DNA of 64,000 nt from Patiria pectinifera. Lineage: Eukaryota; Echinodermata; Asteroidea; Valvatida; Asterinidae. A program made the translations under genes and the position numbers. Shown here piece after piece: positions 49,983-61,900 of the stretch (within the stretch, counting starts at the first letter, position 1; each line of letters starts with the position of its first letter). The stretch is taken from contig CM057135.1 of the NCBI GenBank assembly GCA_029964075.1, positions 24,640,863 through 24,704,862 of the forward strand, in the 5' to 3' direction. The notes below the pieces were generated by a model that was not told the origin of the DNA, searched no databases, and worked only from the letters and a program-made list of their open reading frames with translations.

Positions 49983-52900
49983 GTGAGTAGAAAGTTATCC
50001 ACTTAACCAGTTTGTGCCGGAGGCCATGATAACATGCACTGGCTGTTTTTGTGCACAGGCAAGGCTGACGGGTTAAGATGTCAAGATTGCCTCGACTCGC
50101 CTCAGGATGACATCTAAACACGCTAATACCTCGTGCCTTTTGTTCACACATACAAAGTCCATGTAGTCTGTGGAGACAGATCGTGTGCGGATTGTGTAAA
50201 TTTATAATTTTGGACTTGTGGACCGAAAAATTCTTCCGCTGTGGTGATTATCAGCATCCAGACTCCAACCGGTCTTAAACATAGTGTTTAAAACCGGCCA
50301 AGCACACATTTATTCCCTTAGTAACACCAGTTTTCAGATGATTCGTGTATTGGTCATTTACGTGTATCTCAACAAAACAATACAAGATCTGCAGTTTTAT
50401 TGTAGTTAAACATGGTTTGACCTCGCCTTTTTTTTTCACTAGCCAGCTGGGCTACTACTTCAACAGACTCATAACTAACCCGTGGGCAATTTCACAAGCC
50501 CACATGTTTTTCTTTCATAGAGTGTGTCATAAACAACAATGTGCATACAAACGTGTATCCTGAGGCAATCTTGTCAGTGGTTTAATATTAAAACAGATCT
50601 TATAATTGAACCCTAAACAGTTAATAAAATTAGACACAAATTGATACATGTTTGCTTTCTGAATTTAATGATTTATTTCTTCCTATCCTTTCATCTTTGC
50701 CGTAGCCCAATAATTTTTGACTCACCAGCCGGGCTACTTAAGGGATAGTTTGACTAGCCCGCTGCTGTTTTGACTAGCATTTGGCAAGCGGGCTACCGCT
50801 TAAGTCAAACCCTGAGTTAAACTGTATTGACATCATTCATTGCATTTAATCAGGAATCCAAGCGTCACCTAGCCGAGCTGGGAGCCATGTCGGATCTGGG
50901 CAGTATGGTCAAGGAGATTGCAAAGGAGGAGGATTACGATGAAGATGATGCAGACAGCAAGAATCTAGAAGACCTGTCAATGGAAGATGGTAAGGAAGAC
51001 AAAATGTAGAAATGTGTGGGAAGAAAAGTTGTTTTAATATGGATGACAACTTGTCTTAAAGGGAATATACAACATTAGCAAACATCGAAAAATACTACCA
51101 AGTTTTTACGAAATACCTTACTAGGATGTTGGTAAATGACAGTCTAAAGCATCCTGTAAAATTATGGCACCTGATGTGAAGTCATTTTCAAGGAAATGGT
51201 ATTTTTGTATATATTTCCAACAATGGTTGGCCGACCACCGTTGGAAAAACCTAATTATTTTTCAACTACTGCTCCAAATTTACAATTTTGTTCAGTCCAA
51301 ATTTTGTTTGCTATTGGTTACATGTTCATGAACGGGTGCAGGCCAGCGACAACTGGTTCCCTTACCTTACAATTTTCCGGCATCTGCAAATTGATCCATT
51401 TCATCTTTAGTGGAGTCAGGGAACCAGACAACTTGAACATTTTTGTTTTTCTTGGTTTTTCCAGCATTTTCCAACACAAAACTTCAAACATGTCAGTATA
51501 ACAATATTTGATCTATTATACTAACCCCTCAAATAGTTCATTTCTGAAAATTACAGCAAATGACAATGATGTACATTCCCTTTAAGGGCAATGCCGTAAA
51601 ATCCAATTCTTAATAATTTAGTATTCAATTTCTCTAAACTGCGTTTGACTGAATATTCGAATATTCAAAACTTTCAGCTGCAGCTTAAACAGTTGTAGCT
51701 AAAAAGTTTTGGTTGCCGGAAAGAAGTTGCACGAAGAGTGTGGCAGTAAAAATGTGCATGCCGCGATCGGTATTTTTGCAGTAAGTATTCTGTAAAACAG
51801 CTTAAAGGGAATATACAACATTTGCAAACATCGAAAAATAAAACTACCAAGTTTTTACGAAATACCTTACTAGGATGTTGGTAAATGACAGTCTAAAGCA
51901 TCCTGTAAAATTATGGCACCTGGTGTCGAGTCATTTTCAAGAAAATGGTATTTTTGTATACATTTCCAACGGTGGTCGGCCGACCACCGTTGGAAAAACC
52001 TAACTATTTTTCAACTACTGCTCCATATTTTGTCCAAATCAGTCCAAATTTTGTTTGCTATTGGTTACATGTTCATGAACGGGTGCAGGCCAGCTAGACT
52101 GGTTCCCTTATCTTACAATTTTCCGACATCTATAATTGATCCATTTTATCTTTAGTGGAGTCAGGGAACCAGACTACATAAACAGTTGTGTTTTTCTTGG
52201 TTTTTCCAGCATTTTCGAACACAAAACTTCAAACATGTCAGTGTAACAATATTTGATCTATTATACTAACTCCTCATATTGTTCATTACTGAAAATTACA
52301 GCTTTCATTACTGAAAATTACAGCAAAAGCCAATGATGTACATTCCCTTTAAACCGACTCAAAGGATGTGATCAATAAGGAGCCGATAACTTACGATAAA
52401 ATGAAATCTCAGTCGTGTGTGATGAAAAATTCTTTTTTGTGTGTTTTAGAATATTCAAACTGGCAAAAAGCTTTTCGAATATTCAGTTGATGAACGATTA
52501 TTCGACTATTCAGTATATTTGGTACAGCCCTAGTAACAGTTCTGTTTTTTCACTTTGGGCAAGATTTTTCCTCAGTAAATCGGTTTCCTGGTGATTACTA
52601 ATGTTATTATGTACCTGTAACTTTTTTTCACTTTCTTTTTACCAAAATTGTCAAGAAGTAAGAATTAACACTGTCAGATATTTTGTTTCCATGCTTCTCT
52701 TCAGGTTCTGTGGAGAAGGCGAGCGATGCGGTCGATTACTCGGACATCAATGAGGCGGCGGAAGATGTCTCCTATGAGGAATACAGAGAGGCCATGTCCA
52801 CGGTCATGCCTTCCAAACAAGGTAGCAAAAAGCAAAAGTACTAGACGTTTAGATGTTCAGCTGTGGGGTTGTTGTTGTTGTTGTTGTTGTTGTTGTTAAT

Positions 52901-55900
52901 ATAGGTTTATGAGCGAGCACTAGCTAGCAGTATTATGCATCGGGTCAGGTTTTTTTTATTATTAAATGGTTTATTTTACTCTCCCGTCGCAGCCCGAAGG
53001 CTGAATTGTGGGCAGGTTTACAAAAAAATTACTAGGCCAAACCGACCCAAAACATAGATATAAACCTAATCCGAACCCAAACTGATCTGAACTCCTTAAA
53101 AACGATCCGACCCGACAAAAATTCAAGAAAAACTGACCCAAACTGACCTGAAACCAAACCGACCCGAAAACCCCCCAAATATCTGGCTTGAGCAACTGTG
53201 TCCGCATTTTGTGCCTCAACTTACCCACAACACGTGAAAATCGTCGTCTCTCAGTAACTGAATCACAACGCGACCTACTGGTGGGCCTACATATTATAGA
53301 CCGTGCGTGATAAGACCGCAAACCACATTTGGTCGTACAGTGACTCTGCAATAAATATTGTACCGTGGGAATTTTCCAACTGTTTCAGGGTTTTTTGGTT
53401 TATTTCATAATCCGAAGTCATATAATTAAGTCATACAATTAAATGTCTGCAAAAAGTGCATTCCTGTGCAGCTCGGCAATCAAGTTTTAATTTCCTCTGT
53501 AGTGTCTGACTTTTGTGTTTATCATTTCTATCAACAGACTCTGATGATGAGGATTATGACGACGTCGACTCGGCCGAGACCGCTAAATCAGAGAAGGACT
53601 CCCAGCTCATGCCCCCGCCTCCCCCGCCGGTCATACGCAAGACGTTCCCACTGTCAACCCCTCAGTCGCCGGACGGCCAAGGGGACGGAATTCATGTAGA
53701 TGGGGAGGACGGGCAAGTCCCCGAGACTGCTGGAGAGGACAAGGAGACCCCACAGGAGCCGAAAAGAAAGCCCAACGTGTCGGAGCTTTTCCCCGAGTTC
53801 AGGGAAGGAAAGGTAGGGAAAGATGAAGGGAAAGTTCAATGTGGACTCCGTGCACAGGTTCTGCCTCAACGTTTAGGGGGAGAGTTGGGGGAGACCAGCT
53901 GGAGGAGCATTCGAACGCACTGCTAACAGCACCTGATGCTTATGCGAAGACGCTACGTATTTGTGAACACCCAGAATGAAATAAGTAGTGTAAACATCAC
54001 ACTTTTTGCGCGTGCAGTGTGTGCCTCCCACTTGAGCTTTTGAAAGCAGTCATAAAGTGTCATCTACTGTTCTTGCATGGAGTCCATAAGGCCCAAAAAA
54101 AAAGTCTCTGGTTTCTGGTATGCGCGCGCGTCGCCGTAGCCATGCGCGTCGGCAAAATGAAAACGTTTTTTTTTCAATGAAAGATGATGTCTCAAAACCG
54201 CCAAACTCACTGGTTTGACTGGAATCCTGCTGCTGCTGCACAATTTTAACGTGTTTTTAGATTGGGTTATGGTCGAGAATAAGCTTTATGTGGCCTCTCT
54301 GGACTCCCATATATTTGCACTAAGTTTAGTCGGGCACCATATGCAGTCGTCAGCCGACATTTGAAGCAAAAAAATCAGGAAAAAAAAAAAAAGCCGCGTC
54401 GCCGCACCACTTTTTGGGCAAGCTCCATACCAGAAACCGGAGACTTTTTTGGGGGGGCCTAATATATCTAAGGGTGCGTTGGTTTAGCTCACCCGGGTCG
54501 ACATGGGTCAGCCCTGTGCCATTTGATTAGCTCTGACGTCATTCTTGGGGCTCACCCGGGTCAGCCACCACAGACCCCTTCTCGTGAAGCAGAGTCAGTG
54601 GTGGAATTACATCACACGCATGCGTTGGTCATTCCAAGAAGCGGACAGCAGAAATCTCAAGTGGACTTAAAAAATAAGTTATGTGAAGTCTAAAGGTAAT
54701 CACTTATTGAGTTCATTACAACTTTGAGGCTATAATTCCAGCCCAACTTTTTGAGTTTTGCAATTGGCTGATAAGCAGTAAATCTCAAACTAAGACCCAA
54801 TCCAAAACGGGCGTTTTGTTTGTAGCTAAGGCCACGTCTATGGGCGTCACGTGAGGATCGTGATGGCCCGCGGTTTAGTGTTTGATTAGCCCGGCTGTTA
54901 TGGCTAACCCGTCGGCCTTTACTCGAGTCGATCCGGGTGAGCTACTCGAACGTACCCTAAAGGTAGGGTAGATCATTTGTCATTTGTCCATTTTTTTTTC
55001 CTTTGAAGCAACAAAAGTGCCAAAAAATCTAAAGACCGGTGCTTACCAACTAACCTGATGAAGTTTCAGCTCAGTGAATGCTGTATATTCCGAGCAAACT
55101 CAGCTAGGATCTCCATTTCAATGTTAAAAGTTGTCAAGTCATGTTGTGAATTGCGCCCGAAATCAGCATCCAGGACACATTCTCATTCAGCTGATTGCAG
55201 CTATGCGATGTCACGCACTGAATTGACAAATAATTACAACCGCGCATGCGTGTGCATTGTTTCAATACTTGCGTGCACCCATTCACGGATTCGCTGAATT
55301 ACAAACAAACTACTGACAGCAGTTTCCAAAAATGCGTTACTTGATGCCTCTTTGGAAAAGGCCTTCTTTTATTGTATTCTTCAAAATGACAGCATGCCAT
55401 AAAGAATAATTTCACAGGGAGTTAAGTGCCATAACTATCTTTAAACCAAGTAAGCTTTTCGACAATAATTTTGTCAGTTACTTTTTGGATAGCTGCAAAT
55501 GTGGGGTGCTGTGGTCCAATGGTTACGGTGTTCGACTCGTGTGCCGTGGTACATGGGTTTGAATCCTGACCGTGGGAACATGGTGCTTGTGCTCTTCAGC
55601 AAGGCACTTTACCATTATTGCTTCATCCTTCCGATGGGACGTAAAGCTGTAGGTCCCGTGTGTTGTGTAATGCACGTTAAAAAACCCAGTAACACTTGTC
55701 GCTAAGAGAAGGGGTTTGCCTCAGTGTTTCTGGCAGTGGCTGCAATATGCGGCGCAGCACCTTGTAAACCCTTAAAAGGTGCTACATAATGGGTCTCATA
55801 TTTCTCATAAACTTCACTTACCTGTCTCTAATAATAGACATAATTTCCAGCGCCTTGAGTACCTAATTGTTGGTAGATACGTGTATAAGACACCGATATT

Positions 55901-58900
55901 ATTATTATTATTAACCCTACCGCGGTAACTCCCTAGGGGGTATGCAAAATCGTATTCAAATTGGAGGATTCAGGACTGTTGGGGATGATCTACTCTACTT
56001 TTAATACTGAATAGTAGTTTTCAAATTTCAAGCTGAAATACCACTTTATTTTCTTTCTTCTCAGGTACTGAGGTTCCATCGTCTCTTCGGCTGCCAGAAC
56101 ACGCTCCCCCAGATTTGGCGCGGTGCCAAGAAGAAGCGGAGGAAGCGTCGCCCGACGGCCAGCTCGGAGGGTACGGAGCAGGTGTCTAGCCCCACCAAGA
56201 GCAGTAGCATCACGGGATGGCTGTACAACTACGCGCCAACCCCACCCCCTGAAGAATGCACTCCGGATGATGAGGTAAAAAGTCAATTTATTGATACTTA
56301 TTAGTTGTTATTCTCATTCGGCCACAAAGACTTCCAACTTGTTTCAAGTTGGGTCTCTTGGTAGAGGAGAACAGGATTCCCACAGTCATGGAAAAATCTT
56401 GGAAATCCTGGAATTTAAAGCTATCATGGAAAAGTCATTGAAAAGTCATGGGATTTTGTAGTTTTACCAAGGACTCATGGAAAGTTGATTTGCCCACGGA
56501 AAAAGTTATGGAAAAGTCATTGAATCCTGCACAACCCATGAGTGATGATGGGTCAAATTTTGTAACGGCAGTTTTCCAGTTTGCATTCCAAGTTCTTATA
56601 CTTCCTCTTTATGCATGTAAGGTCGTTACATGCTAGGAGGACGATGACAGGGTGCCTTATAAGTGTTTGATGACATGTAAGTTTAACATGAAAAAGTGGG
56701 TGGATCGGACGGCTGTGAAGGGAGTTGTAGGCCATCTTGTTGATGGTAATGCACACTGCATAGACCTTTATTTTATAGTGTGAAGACCTGCCGGTGTATT
56801 GAAAACAGGCTCGTAACTTGCCAAAACAGAGTCGAAATCGATCACAAATTTTGTCCTGTAAAGGTCCAAGGAATATTTGGATAAATAGTGTTCAGCACTA
56901 CCCTAGCACAAATGCAATGATTCTTGTCCCATTTTCGTGTTCAGATCACTATGCTGGCCCCTATTGAGCCCCTGATCTCCAACGAAGACGAGGACGCCAA
57001 CAAGAACAAAGACTCCAAACCCAAGATTGCCGAGTGGCGGTACGGGCCGGCCCAGTACTGGTACGACATGCTGGGAGTGCCGGAGAGCGGGGAAGGCTTC
57101 GACTACGGCTTACAGATGAGAAAAGTATGTGGTATTTCATTGATTCCTGCTTTCTGAACAGTCACAGTAAATAAAAATCAATTGTCTTCCCTGTCATAAG
57201 CCTTAACCCTAACGATCCCCAACCAGCCAAACTCCAACACCAGGGTTTGTTGGAATCTGTTAGGATGAGTACTGCACTAGTAAACTGACTGTGCTTTACG
57301 TGGGATTAGGCATACCACAAATAAACAGAGTTCACCTGTTTATGTGCGCAGTTTACCGTATGGTAACAACTCCACGACGGAAATTCTATCTTGTAAACAA
57401 TATCAGACCGAACTTTTGTAAATTTTTGACATCTTTTAGAATAACAAAGAGAACATCCCCAGCCCGAAGCCTTCAGACGACGAGCCAGAACCGCCGCCCA
57501 AGGAGACCGTCCCCCTGTCCGAGCTCTTCACCGAATGTCCACAGGTGCCCCCGGCCCCACAGGACGCCTTCGAGTTGGTCAGTCAGCTCCCCTGGGAGGA
57601 TAACATCATCTGGGACGGGGAGGAAGTCAAAGAGAAAATGCTGCAGGGGACGGACGCCAACACGCTGGCGGGGTGGGTGCCCACGCTTGCCAACAGGACG
57701 GTCCATGCATACTGCACGGCTCATGGTAGGTTAACCCTAACTCACTAGGCATTTTGCTAGGATACAACCTCAGTCCTGCAAAATCCTCCAACTGCCTCTA
57801 TGTCAAAGTTGCATACAGCCTCAATTCCTCCAAAATCCTTCGTTATTTCTTGAATGTGGTCTTCGGAGAGGTGACCACTGCCTCAATCCTGCAAAATCCT
57901 CTGGCTATCACTGTCAATATGTTGAGGCAGAGGCAGTGACATCCTGAAGCAGTGCGGAGGATTTCAAGTATAATCTAGGCCCAAATTTATGCACAGCTGA
58001 GCATACACAACTCAAGGTCCGGCCCAAGACCTTGACACACTGCATCCTCCCAAATTGGCTACACACTTTTACCATGTAACCTCAATCCTGCAAAATCCGC
58101 CATTTTGCAAACAGGATTTTGGAGCATTGTAGAAAGTTAGGGGTAAGCATACTTTGCATGATCAATAATGGAACTTCGTTTCCATTCAAACGACCTCGTT
58201 GGGCGGGACAAACTGATACCGTACTCTTGCTTTGAGCAAATGTTATTCTGAAAGTGTATGAGCCAATTTTTCACTGGAAAACGATATCTTCTGATATGCA
58301 GCCAAATGTCACAAATATTGATTTGTAAGCGTCATTTCAACAGTATTTATACGATATTTTTTGCCGAAACCTCATATGTTTCAATACTCCGGGGTGTGCA
58401 CTGGCCAATTCAAGATCAACATATGGTCCGCCTCAACAGACTTCACAGGCTTTATGTGTGTGTACAAAGGGCACGAGGGATTAGCGTACTTAGACGTCAC
58501 CTGGAGGCGAGTCGAGGCAATCTTGACGTCTTAACCCGTCCTGTGTACAAAAACAGCCAGCATGTGTTATCACGTTCTCCGAAGCAAACTGGTTGAGTGA
58601 ACATGCCAAAATTATATACCAGGAAAAACAAATACTTGCATTTAGATGTGGTACAGAATCTTTCTGCCTTCAGTTAAAATTTGTGTAATAATTTCTAACC
58701 TTTGAAATCCCCACCTATTTGTTGTAATTTCACAGGAAGGCGTAATATGGACTTCCTGGACCCAAGCCTGAGCTCGGCTCCTATGGGTCTCAAACTCCAG
58801 GGTCCGGCCCTGGCAAGAAAGGTGGCCAACAAACTGGCACAACAAGGTAAGAAGCTCACTGTACTTCTGCTTCTCCCGTGTGGTCGAGTTGGGGCTGCTC

Positions 58901-61900
58901 AGGTAGTGAAGAAATCACTCCTGTTGGTTTGGTGGAGACTTGTATATTCTTGCCATGGTATAAACACAAGATAATAACTTAGCAAGGCAGAGTTGCTATG
59001 TAAGTTTAAACCTAAAAGGGGCTGGCGGAGGGGGTGGAGGGGGAGGAGGTTGGGGGGGGGGGAAGTAGGTGGAGGGCGTTTGTAAATTTATTCTAATATC
59101 ACTTTGCAATTTTTTGTGCGGAGCCTTTGGGAGGCTTTAAACTGATGTCGTGTGTATGTTTTGACACCAATGCCATAAAAAGTCGATGTAGCGTTCACAC
59201 AAAGTATCGATGTGGTTTATCAAAATAGTCCTATTTTTTCATTGAACATTGAAACATTAACCCTCCTACTGTCTGAACAGTCAAAGACAGACAAAAATAC
59301 AGTTGTCTTCCCGACCCATGCCTTTTACACAGGCTAGTCACCAATCCAGATCTCCTTTTTTTGTAAGATGGCTACCCCCCGCAAAAAGCTTTTATACCAT
59401 TAAGTTCCCTGTACCATTCCAACACCCTGCCCTGCCTGTTACTCCATATACCGCCCAAAATCAACCCAGCAATCTATGGTCTCATGGATTCATCAAGGTG
59501 AATAAATACAATGTAGTACAATGTAATACAAGTGTTCATTTTTTTTTATTCTCGTGCTTAAGCCCAAGGTAATCAGGAACCAGAAAAGGCATCCTGGTAC
59601 TCCATCTTCCCCGTGGACAACGAGGAGTTGGTTTACCACAAGTGGGAGGACGACATCATCTGGGACCATGAGGTGAGCATAGCCTTAACCCCAACCTTCC
59701 CAAATCCTCCTAAATCCTCTTTGCGAAATGGAGGAGTTTGCAGGATTGAGGCTATAAGGCAAACATGGATAAAAATGGAGCTTAGGTGCCACAATTTCTG
59801 TCTGTATCTCTTTACATGAAATTTGTAGTCATTTTATAAGATGGAATTGTTTGTGTTGGGCTGATATAAATAGTTTATGCAGTACCCGCTGCTGTGTACA
59901 TCAGATACGAACCAGCCAACCGATCCCGCTAGTGGTAAGACATCTGCACAAGAAAGCAAGAGGTCGTGGGTTCGAGTCCCACCCGAGTGATTTTTTCCAA
60001 CTTTCACTCGGGAGGTAATACACTGAGTATACAGTGTTTAAACGTCGGTGAAGGGCAAAACCTATAATTTGATGTAGTCATTTTCTTCCGCTTTAATCTT
60101 CGCAGAAAATTGACCGAATCCCGTCCCCCCTGGTCATGAAGCTGGACCCCAACGATGAGAACATCATCCTGGGCATCCCTGAGGACCCGGACCCCAATGC
60201 CGAGGCCGACATAGTCAAAGAGAAGAAAGAACCCCGCAGATCTAAGATTGTCCTGGAGAAGTCCGGTGTCACCAAGTCCAATATCCTACAGGTCAGCCAG
60301 CCAATGTTGGACATTTTGTCGTTTTTAGTATTTAGATTTTTGTTAAGGTTGTGCCACATCGGAATTGACTGATCCAATGTACCCCGTAGTTGGCGGTTTG
60401 TGACCACCAGCCTCGACTCCATGGGCGCATGCGCGTTCCTTCACTAACTCCTGGCCGTGATGTACATGTGGCTATTCAGAGCGTACTGCGCATGCATTTC
60501 GAAGAGTGCACGCCGGGGGCGCCCGTAATGCGCTCGCGTGCTTTGCACGTCACGTACACATTTTTTTGTTATTCAAAACTCGCGGTGCCTGTACGATATG
60601 GATTATGGCAGCCTCGTTTTTCGCTTAAAAAAACCCTGTATCTTCGGCTGTAAAGGGACGAAAGGGGTACGTACATTTAATACAAATCTTGAATAACGCA
60701 GCGTCCAAACCTTATGTTTGAAAGGATTGATTCTTCAAAATCACAACTTTCAACATTTAACAGATGGCATCGGCACGTAAAACAGATAAACTGCACCCTA
60801 ATTAGAATGTGCCATATTTTGACACATTTAAATGAGACAAATTCAGGGGTTGAGATCGCGCAAGGCATGATACAAATGGGGCAGCAAGATCTCGTACCCA
60901 TGGGAACAAGGTTGGTGATCACGTCAAAAAAAGCCAGTGGGAGGGGCACTCTGCGTGCGCGAACTGCGTGGTGTGCGCACAACTGATTTTATTCTGAATG
61001 TGCACAAAGAAGTAGCAGGAAGTTACTTGAGTCGAGTCATTACGTCAAGAAGGTCGAGTCGAGTCAAACTGTGTGGTCGAGTCGAGTTGAGTCAAATTTA
61101 TGCGCGAACTGCGTGGTGTGCGCACAACTGATTTTATTCTGAATGTGCACAAAGAAGTAGCAGGAAGTTACTTGAGTCGAGTCATTACGTCAAGAAGGTC
61201 GAGTCGAGTCAAACTGTGTGGTCGAGTCGAGTTGAGTCAAATTTATGCCCAGGTTGGTGATCACGTCAAAAAAAGCCAGTGGGAGGGGCACTCTGCGTGC
61301 GCGAACTGCGTGGTGTGCGCACAACTGATTTTATTCTGAATGTGCACAAAGAAGTAGCAGGAAGTTACTTGAGTCGAGTCATTACGTCAAGAAGGTCGAG
61401 TCGAGTCAAACTGTGTGGTCGAGTTGAATCGAGTCGAGTCAAATTTATGCTTGAGTCACATCGAGTTCTGTGAAACCAATCCCGTGCGTGGGTCCGGTCA
61501 ATGTCAAAATAATCCCGGCGTGAACTGCTTAGGCCCCCCAAAAAAGTCTCCGGTTTCTGGTCTGCACGCGCGTCGCCGTAGCCATGCGCGTCGGCAAAAG
61601 GGAATTTTTTTTTTTCAATGTAATCAGATGATGTCTCAAAACCGCCAAACTCACTGGTTTGACTGGAATCCTGCTGTTGCACAATTTTAACATGTTTTTA
61701 GATGGGGTTACGATCGAGTATAAGCTTTATGTGGCCTCTCTGGACTCCCATATATTTGCACTAAATTTAGTCGGGCACCATTTACAGTCATCAGCCGACA
61801 TTTGAAGAAAAAAACAAGGGTAAAAAAAAAAAAAAAAGCCGCGTTGCCGCACCACTTTTTGGGCAAGCTCCATACCTGAAACCGAAGACTTTTTTTTACC

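Larger units (their letters stand above)
53813..56064 (+). other. TAF1 intron 4
   Basis: Holds the TIR element 54087-54462, the SINE 55498-55913, and a stretch (55045-55230) similar to part of LONRF intron 9. The remainder has no recognised content. Confidence 0.6.

Noticed and set aside
57291-57734. 147-residue plus-strand open frame
   Set aside because: It is an out-of-frame reading of TAF1 exon 7 and its intron. The conserved WEDNIIWDG is in another frame.
60937-61473. Repeated identical small peptides
   Set aside because: They arise from the tandem triplication in TAF1 intron 10. Each ends at the next unit and has no homologue that I recognise.
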